Assembly (NCBI RefSeq): GCF_002105195.1
Contig: NZ_MUHU01000027.1
Location: 1 to 55,136 of the forward strand
Source: Derxia lacustris
GTDB taxonomy: Bacteria; Pseudomonadota; Gammaproteobacteria; Burkholderiales; Burkholderiaceae_E
Direction of reading: 5' to 3'
DNA length: 55,136 bases
A model generated the notes under the pieces. The model was given only the letters and a program-made list of their open reading frames with translations. It was not told the DNA's origin and ran no database searches. Of this stretch, positions 7,998 through 12,836 are shown piece after piece; position 1 is the stretch's first letter; each line of letters starts with the position of its first letter. Position numbers and translations under genes: made by a program.

Positions 7998-10881
7998 ATC
8001 GTCAGGCAGAGCGCAACGCGTCGCGCGCGGCCCGATTTCGCGCGCCGATTTGCTCGATGCCTTGCAGTTGGGTTCGCTTGACTGGTTCGCGCTACCGGGC
8101 AGTCCCGATGCCGAAGCGCCGGGCTTTCGTCTCGAGCCAGAGCGGCCACCAGTCTCGCCGCCGTCATCGCGTGTGCTGCTGCCGACCGTTCCCGACAGTC
8201 CGGTCAAAACCAGACCTCCCTTGCGAATGCCGCAGGAGTGGGCGGTGGTGAAGGATTCGGCCACCGAAATTCCTCGCGACTTTCCTGCGGTGCCGGGCGA
8301 GCCCGTAGCGCGGCCAGCGGTCCCGCCCGAGCCTCGTCCCAGCGGCAGCGACGCCCAAGCAGCTATTGAGCGCGGCACGCGCGAAGACGGGGATCGGCTC
8401 TGGGCGGTGCTGCGCGAGCCTTTGAAGGCAGCGCTGGATCGCTCGACGCAGGAGCACTGGCGACGGTCGGTGGACTGGCGGCGCGCGGTTGAGCGTTTGG
8501 CGCGCGGCAGCGATCTGCTGCCGCTGCCGCGTCAGTCTTCCCGCCGCTGGCCAGGCGAACTGACGCTGCTGCTCGACCTGCGCAGCACGAGCCTCGTACC
8601 GCTGTGGCGCGAGATCGTCGAACTTGTTTCTCGCGTGCGCCGCGTGATCGGTATTCGCGCAGTGCAGGTGGCCGAGTTCTGCAATGACCCGAAGCTGCCG
8701 CCGCATGCATGGGTGCGGGACAAGATCAGGCAAAAGCCGCTTGCATGGCGTGACCTGCAGGACAGGTCGGTGTTGGCGATCAGTGATTTCGGCGCAGCTG
8801 ACGCCGTGCGCCACGCCGCGTTTGAGGGCTGGCTGCGTGCACGGGCAAAAGCTGGCACGCAGGTGCTTGCCCTGCCTTTGCGTGCGAATGCCTTGCCGGC
8901 CGCCGGCAGAGCGGCCTGCCACTTGCTCCACTGGCAAGCCGCCACGGCGGCGGATGACCGTGCGGTGGCGAGCCTGCTGGCGCTGCTTGCGCAATGCGGT
9001 GAGGTGAGTTTTCCGCTGCTGCGATCACTGGCCACGCTGGTGGCGGGCAAGGCCGGTGCAGCGCTGGCGTGGCAGGTCTGGAACCACCCGATGGTCGAGA
9101 AGCTCAACCTGTGCGACACGCGACTGGCGCCGAATGCCATGCCGGCAGCCGAGGCCGATTTGCGCTGGCTCCCAGCCCGGCTGCGCTGGCAGGCGCATCG
9201 GTTGCGCCGGTTGATGCAAGCGGACCTGTCGGAAGCCGACGAGCACATGGCTGTGCTGCGCGCCGAGCAACTCGCGCTGCCGCTCAACGATGCAGCGCTC
9301 TGGTACGAACTGGGTGATGGCGCGCGGACGCAGTTCGAGGCGGAGCTGACACTGGCGCGCCATTTCCTCACTGAGGACTGGCCCGCACGTTTGCGCGCAG
9401 TTTCGGCCGAGCAACGAGATCCGCTAGGCGCAGGTTTTGCCCTGCTGTTGTCGGATGCGCCGCGTCGGTTGCTCGAAACGTATGCAGCTGAGTTTGGCGT
9501 GCTCAGCGGACTGGTCAATGAAGCAGCCCTTCGGCGTGGTGGTGCGGTTGCGGTGTACGGCGAGGTGGTGCTGCCGTCTTTGCCTTCCGATGAAGGGGGC
9601 GCGCGTCAGTCCTGGTATTTGAGGCAGCAGGGCGCAAAGCTGCTTGCTGTTCCACCCGAACGGATCGCGCGCGAGGTAGCAGGCGCTGGATCGATCTCTT
9701 TGCCAAGGCACGGGCGAAGGCTGGTCCGTCTGCCCCTTCAGGGTGGCGAGGGTGTAGTCATGCAGGTCGAGGTTGCCGGTGTTGTACGGCAACACCGGCT
9801 TGCCGGCCGTGAGCCGATCGAGTTGACGAATCTTTCCCGGGTGAAGGGGGCGGTGGTGCGTTTGCGCGCACCCGGTCGCGAGGTGGTGCTCGGCGCGGTG
9901 CGGCGGCCGTCCTGGGCCGACGGCTTTTCCGCCGGGGCGGGCGGCTTGCGATTCCACTTCAGTGCGCCTTGGGGCGAGGCGCTGACACTGGATGCGACTG
10001 GCGGCGACTTGCTGCGCATCGACAAGCGCGCCGCGCCGGCATTCGGCCATGACGTTTACGGCCTTTACATGGGCCTCACCCTAGCCGGCATCGACCAGCG
10101 CTTCCGCTTCATCGAGCCGGGCGGCTTCTGGATGGGCTCGCCGGATGGCGTGGGCGATGACGACGAACATCCGCAGCATGAGGTGCAACTGACGCGGGGT
10201 TACTGGCTAGCGGACACGCCGTGCACGCAGGAGCTGTGGGAGGCGCTGACGGGAGGCAACCCGAGCGAGTTTAAGGAGGGAGCCGACGCGGCGAGGCGAC
10301 CGGTGGAGCAGGTGAGCTGGGATGATGTGCAGGATTTTCTGGGGAAGTTGAAGGAGCACCTGCCGGAGGGAGTGGAAGGTGCACTGCCAAGCGAAGCGCA
10401 ATGGGAGTACGCGGCGAGAGCGGGAAGCGAGACGGCGTACTGGTGGGGGGACGAAGAGGAGTCGGGCCGAGCGAACTGGAACGGTGAGCAGGAGGGCACG
10501 ACGGAAGTGAAGAAGTACGAGGCGAATCCGTGGGGTCTGTACGACGTGCATGGAAATGTGTGGGAGTGGTGCGCGGGAGGAGCAAGGGAGTACGGACTGG
10601 AGACGGAGTCCGATCCGGAGGATCGACAAGAACAAGAAGTGAAGAGCCGCGCTTTGCGCGGCGGCGCATGGGGCGGGCCGCCCGGCAGTGCCCGGTCGGC
10701 CTGCCGCAGCGGCGACCACCGCGGCTACCGCTGGTACGGCTTCGGCTTCCGACTTGCCCTGAGGTGCATGAGCCCAGCCCGGCAGGTGGCCTCGGAGGGG
10801 CCGGTTTTGGGGGCTGGAGGAGCCGCCGTCGAAAAACCCGTCCACAAGCCCGAGAAGAACTCACGCCCCAACAAGCCGTGA
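7963..10881 (+). CDS. vWA-like (SAV_2336-like) protein with C-terminal FGE/C-type-lectin domain; DGR variable protein 1
   Basis: A 972-residue protein starting at a GTG inside the MoxR gene. Residues 1-195 are Pro/Arg-rich. Residues 197-340 look like a vWA-type fold of the SAV_2336 kind: LTLLLDLRSTSLVPLW (Asp205) is the strand that normally carries the metal site, here DLRSTS rather than DxSxS, and VLAISDFGAAD follows. Residues about 703-934 are an FGE-sulfatase/C-type-lectin domain (RFIEPGGFWMGSP, SWDDVQDFL, LPSEAQWEYAARAG, GLYDVHGNVWEW, RALRGGAWGG, GFGFRLAL). The conserved active-site cysteine pair of true FGE enzymes is not seen, so a binding role is likelier than formylglycine synthesis. 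Codons 915-934 are the variable repeat of a DGR. A 38-residue tail follows it, which the sister protein lacks. Confidence 0.85.
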   Translation: MSKTSNARLRAESSGRAQRVARGPISRADLLDALQLGSLDWFALPGSPDAEAPGFRLEPERPPVSPPSSRVLLPTVPDSPVKTRPPLRMPQEWAVVKDSATEIPRDFPAVPGEPVARPAVPPEPRPSGSDAQAAIERGTREDGDRLWAVLREPLKAALDRSTQEHWRRSVDWRRAVERLARGSDLLPLPRQSSRRWPGELTLLLDLRSTSLVPLWREIVELVSRVRRVIGIRAVQVAEFCNDPKLPPHAWVRDKIRQKPLAWRDLQDRSVLAISDFGAADAVRHAAFEGWLRARAKAGTQVLALPLRANALPAAGRAACHLLHWQAATAADDRAVASLLALLAQCGEVSFPLLRSLATLVAGKAGAALAWQVWNHPMVEKLNLCDTRLAPNAMPAAEADLRWLPARLRWQAHRLRRLMQADLSEADEHMAVLRAEQLALPLNDAALWYELGDGARTQFEAELTLARHFLTEDWPARLRAVSAEQRDPLGAGFALLLSDAPRRLLETYAAEFGVLSGLVNEAALRRGGAVAVYGEVVLPSLPSDEGGARQSWYLRQQGAKLLAVPPERIAREVAGAGSISLPRHGRRLVRLPLQGGEGVVMQVEVAGVVRQHRLAGREPIELTNLSRVKGAVVRLRAPGREVVLGAVRRPSWADGFSAGAGGLRFHFSAPWGEALTLDATGGDLLRIDKRAAPAFGHDVYGLYMGLTLAGIDQRFRFIEPGGFWMGSPDGVGDDDEHPQHEVQLTRGYWLADTPCTQELWEALTGGNPSEFKEGADAARRPVEQVSWDDVQDFLGKLKEHLPEGVEGALPSEAQWEYAARAGSETAYWWGDEEESGRANWNGEQEGTTEVKKYEANPWGLYDVHGNVWEWCAGGAREYGLETESDPEDRQEQEVKSRALRGGAWGGPPGSARSACRSGDHRGYRWYGFGFRLALRCMSPARQVASEGPVLGAGGAAVEKPVHKPEKNSRPNKP
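10705..10763 (+). repeat. DGR variable repeat 1 (VR1)
   Basis: This 59-base segment encodes the end of the FGE domain (RSGDHRGYRWYGFGFRLAL). Aligned without gaps to the template repeat at 11157-11215 it differs at 11 positions. Nine of these are at template adenines (changed to G or T), one is C to G and one is a silent G to A. Homology to the template stops after CTGAG, where the initiation-of-mutagenic-homing region is expected. The variable repeat probably extends upstream to about 10663, because the two FGE genes also differ there only at a few codons (GG versus NL, S versus I, C versus S), but the template copy of that half is missing. Confidence 0.88.
10788..10802 (+). other. hairpin with GGA loop downstream of VR1
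   Basis: GGCCTC, loop GGA, GGGGCC: six pairs if one T-G wobble is allowed. It lies 24 bases after the end of VR1 and occupies the same place as the first perfect GGA-loop hairpin after VR2, from which it seems eroded. It is inside the coding sequence because the stop codon found after VR2 is not present here. Confidence 0.6.
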
Positions 10882-11156
10882 CCATCCACCACTTCGCGAT
10901 CCCCGCGCTACGCCCCGAGCCGGCGCAATCCGAGCTCAACGCCTCTCTCGCCGCCGCGCGCGTGCTGGCATTGCGGCGCGCATTCGTCGCCGACGGTGCC
11001 GAGTCGTTCTGGGCCGTGTGCGTTGAGGTGGCGCACGGCCCGGCACTGCTGCCGCCGACCTTGCGCGCGCCGGGTGGCAAGGGCGGCGCCGGCCGGTCCG
11101 GCGCTGCTCAGGTCGACCACAAGCAACTGCTGTCCGACGCCGATTTTGCCGGCCTG

Positions 11157-11215
11157 CGCAACCACAACCACCGCGACAACCGCTGGAACGACAACGGCTT
11201 CCGGCTTGCCCTGAG
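11157..11215 (+). repeat. DGR template repeat (TR), 5'-truncated
   Basis: Fifty-nine bases rich in AAC, CAC and GAC codons (reading RNHNHRDNRWNDNGFRLAL), with 15 adenines. VR2 differs from it at 12 adenines and only one other base. VR1 differs at nine adenines and two other bases. This adenine-specific pattern is the hallmark of DGR mutagenic homing. Similarity to both variable repeats ends at CTGAG. Comparing VR1 and VR2 suggests the original template began about 42 bases earlier (WNNPPGNARSAN); that part is not present here, and the sequence just upstream belongs to the accessory-gene remnant. Confidence 0.9.
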
Positions 11216-11239
11216 CTTATGCGCGCCCGGATCGGCGCG

Positions 11240-11264
11240 CCGGACCAGGCGGCACCTGGTCCGG
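11240..11264 (+). other. 10-bp perfect hairpin downstream of the template repeat
   Basis: CCGGACCAGG, loop CGGCA, CCTGGTCCGG. It lies 24 bases after the template repeat, where DGR cassettes normally continue towards the reverse transcriptase gene. No T-run follows, so it is not a typical intrinsic terminator. It may be a structural element of the template RNA. Confidence 0.6.
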
Positions 11265-11376
11265 GCCATCGGCTCGGCAAAGCGCAAGGGCCCCGGGGGG
11301 CTGGTAGGCAAATGGCCGGGCAGCGGCCCGCGCCGAACGTCCCCCGGGAACCCGGCCAGGCTCACCGGACCGCGCC

Positions 11377-12210
11377 ATGTGGACTGACCCCGCCGACAGC
11401 CAACGCGCACCGGCCGACTTCCCGCCGGTGTGGGCCAGCGGCTGGGGCGACGACCGCCACGGCCTGTTCGCCGATCTGCGCGTCGGCGCGGTCGTGCAGC
11501 GGTTTCGCTGGATCGAGCCGGGCGGCTTCTGGATGGGCTCGCCGGACGAGGAGCGCGCGCGGCTGGATGAGCAACTAAAGAAGTTCACAGGTGATGAATC
11601 GCCGCGCCACCGGGTGGAACTGACGAGCGGCTACTGGCTAGCGGACACGCCGTGCACGCAAGAGCTGTGGGAGGCGGTGACGGGAGGCAACCCGAGCGAG
11701 TTCAAGGAGGGGCCGGAGGCGGCGAGGCGTCCGGTGGAGCAAGTGAGCTGGGACGACGTTCAGGGATTTCTGGGGAAGCTGAAGGAACACCTGCCGGAGG
11801 GAGTGGAAGGAGGGTTGCCGAGCGAAGCGCAATGGGAATACGCGGCGAGGGCTGGAAGCCAAACAGCGTACTGGTGGGGAGACGAAGCGGAGGCAGGCCG
11901 TGCGAACTGGAACAGGGAACAGGGAGGCACGACGGAAGTGAGGAAGTACGAAGCGAACCCGTGGGGCTTGTACGACGTGCATGGAAACGTGTGGGAGTGG
12001 AGCGCAGGAGGACCAAGGCAGTACCGCCTGGAGACGGAGTTCGATCCGGAGGATCGAGAGGAAGGAGAGGGCCGCGCCCTGCGCGGCGGCGCGTGGAACC
12101 TCCCGCCCGGCATCGCCCGGTCGGCCTCCCGCCTCCGCGCCCGCCGCGACTTCCGCTGGAGCGGCGGCGGCTTCCGGCTGGCCCTGAGGTCCGTGAGCCC
12201 AGCCAAGTAG
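11377..12210 (+). CDS. FGE/C-type-lectin domain protein; DGR variable protein 2
   Basis: A 277-residue stand-alone FGE-sulfatase-like protein without the MoxR-associated N-terminal part. The domain starts at about residue 27 (WASGWGDDRHGLFADL) and runs through RWIEPGGFWMGSPDE, SGYWLADTPCTQELWEAVTG, LPSEAQWEYAARAG, VHGNVWEWSAGG and RALRGGAWNLPPG to GGGFRLAL. It ends seven residues after the variable repeat, the usual design of DGR target proteins. From codon 85 to about codon 225 it is almost identical in DNA to the FGE part of the 972-residue protein, so the pair arose by a recent duplication. The active-site cysteines of catalytic FGE are lacking. No good ribosome site is seen before the ATG; translation may be coupled to the overlapping remnant ORF ending at 11387. 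Binding of a variable ligand is the likely role. Confidence 0.88.
   Translation: MWTDPADSQRAPADFPPVWASGWGDDRHGLFADLRVGAVVQRFRWIEPGGFWMGSPDEERARLDEQLKKFTGDESPRHRVELTSGYWLADTPCTQELWEAVTGGNPSEFKEGPEAARRPVEQVSWDDVQGFLGKLKEHLPEGVEGGLPSEAQWEYAARAGSQTAYWWGDEAEAGRANWNREQGGTTEVRKYEANPWGLYDVHGNVWEWSAGGPRQYRLETEFDPEDREEGEGRALRGGAWNLPPGIARSASRLRARRDFRWSGGGFRLALRSVSPAK
12130..12188 (+). repeat. DGR variable repeat 2 (VR2)
   Basis: Codons 252-271 of the 277-residue FGE protein. Ungapped alignment with the template at 11157-11215 gives 13 differences. Twelve are at template adenines (A to C, T or G) and one is a third-position T to G. Homology ends at CTGAG as in VR1. Upstream to about 12088 it differs from VR1 at the same few codons expected to be AAC in an intact template. 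Confidence 0.92.
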
Positions 12211-12271
12211 GCCCGGAGGGCCTCAAGGGGCCGGCGGAGCCGGCCCGCGCGATGCCGGGACGGCATCGCGC
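12209..12271 (+). other. three tandem perfect hairpins, each with a GGA loop, after VR2
   Basis: Hairpin 1 (12209-12223): AGGCCC GGA GGGCCT. Hairpin 2 (12228-12246): GGGCCGGC GGA GCCGGCCC. Hairpin 3 (12247-12271): GCGCGATGCCG GGA CGGCATCGCGC. Stems are 6, 8 and 11 pairs with no mismatch, and each has the same three-base loop. DGR target repeats are typically followed by a short hairpin needed for efficient homing; a run of three is unusual. None is followed by a T-run, so a terminator role is less likely. Confidence 0.8.
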
Positions 12272-12836
12272 CGCCAATTCCCACTGCGGATTTGCAGTCG
12301 CGGCATTGCCGCGACCGCCGCGAATTGCAACCTCCGCAATTCCACCCGCCAATCCCCCGCAATTCGTGCCAATAGTCACATTGCAATTGAATCGCCAGCC
12401 ACATCCAAATCCCCAAAGCCCCCTGCTGCCAACCCCGCAATTCCAGCCAAAACGGCAATTGCCAGCAATCCCCATGCCGCACTGCCCAAAGCCATCAACC
12501 CCCGCCTATATCCATCACAACCATAGCCACCACCCCACCGCCAATACCAATCAACCGCAAAAAACCCCAGCAAATTCATGCCTCTAGGCAATAACTAATC
12601 GCCCCGGTGCCGCATGACTGTTTCCCAGCAAACGCTTCCGAAATGTTGCGCGGTATTTCGCAACTTCATGTTTCAGAAATGGGTTATCCGGCCCAATCCC
12701 ATCCATCGGTATTTCCGCCAGCAATGCAATTTGCTGGCTCAATGCGGCAAAACCGCCGCAATTCGCTGCTGCGCGCAATTCGTCGGCAAATGGCATGGGC
12801 GTTGCCTTGGGGCTCAAAGTTCTCAAGGAGCTTTCC
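12272..12836. other. 565-bp intergenic region, AT-rich and dense in CAATT/AATTG motifs
   Basis: No credible gene is seen on either strand. The composition drops sharply compared with the flanks, and pentamers CAATT or AATTG recur about ten times (for example near 12275, 12327, 12358, 12383, 12437, 12454, 12726, 12767 and 12777). It separates the retroelement island from the TonB-dependent receptor gene and must contain that gene's promoter, which I could not place with confidence. It may be the decayed right end of the island, where a reverse transcriptase could once have been, but no reverse-transcriptase motif is readable. Confidence 0.5.

Larger units (their letters stand above)
10878..11387 (+). 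pseudogene. truncated DGR accessory gene (HRDC-type) fused in frame to the template repeat
   Basis: A GTG at 10878 overlaps the TGA of the preceding gene (GTGA). The first 91 codons (HFAIPALRPEPAQSELNASL, RAFVADGAESFWAVCVEV, VDHKQLLSDADFA) resemble, from memory, the N-terminal part of the HRDC-containing accessory proteins of bacterial DGR cassettes. These normally continue with an HRDC helical domain. Here that domain is missing: at 11150/11151 the frame passes straight into the template repeat (LRNHNHRDNRWNDNGFRLAL) and then into non-conserved Arg/Gly/Pro-rich sequence up to a stop at 11387, overlapping the next gene start. I read this as an internal deletion that removed the HRDC domain and the 5' part of the template. 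Whether the 169-residue fusion is made is unknown. Confidence 0.7.

Noticed and set aside
11216..11376. Possible start of a DGR reverse transcriptase after the template repeat
   Set aside because: No frame shows reverse-transcriptase motifs, and the stretch is only 160 bases before the next gene.
10096..12060. Tandem gene duplication as an insertion-sequence or CRISPR-type repeat
   Set aside because: The repeated parts are coding FGE domains; no transposase, terminal inverted repeats or spacer-repeat array is present anywhere in the window.
10096..12210. Catalytic formylglycine-generating enzyme (sulfatase activation)
   Set aside because: The conserved active-site cysteine pair is absent, no sulfatase gene is nearby, and the C-terminus is a DGR target, which argues for a binding domain.
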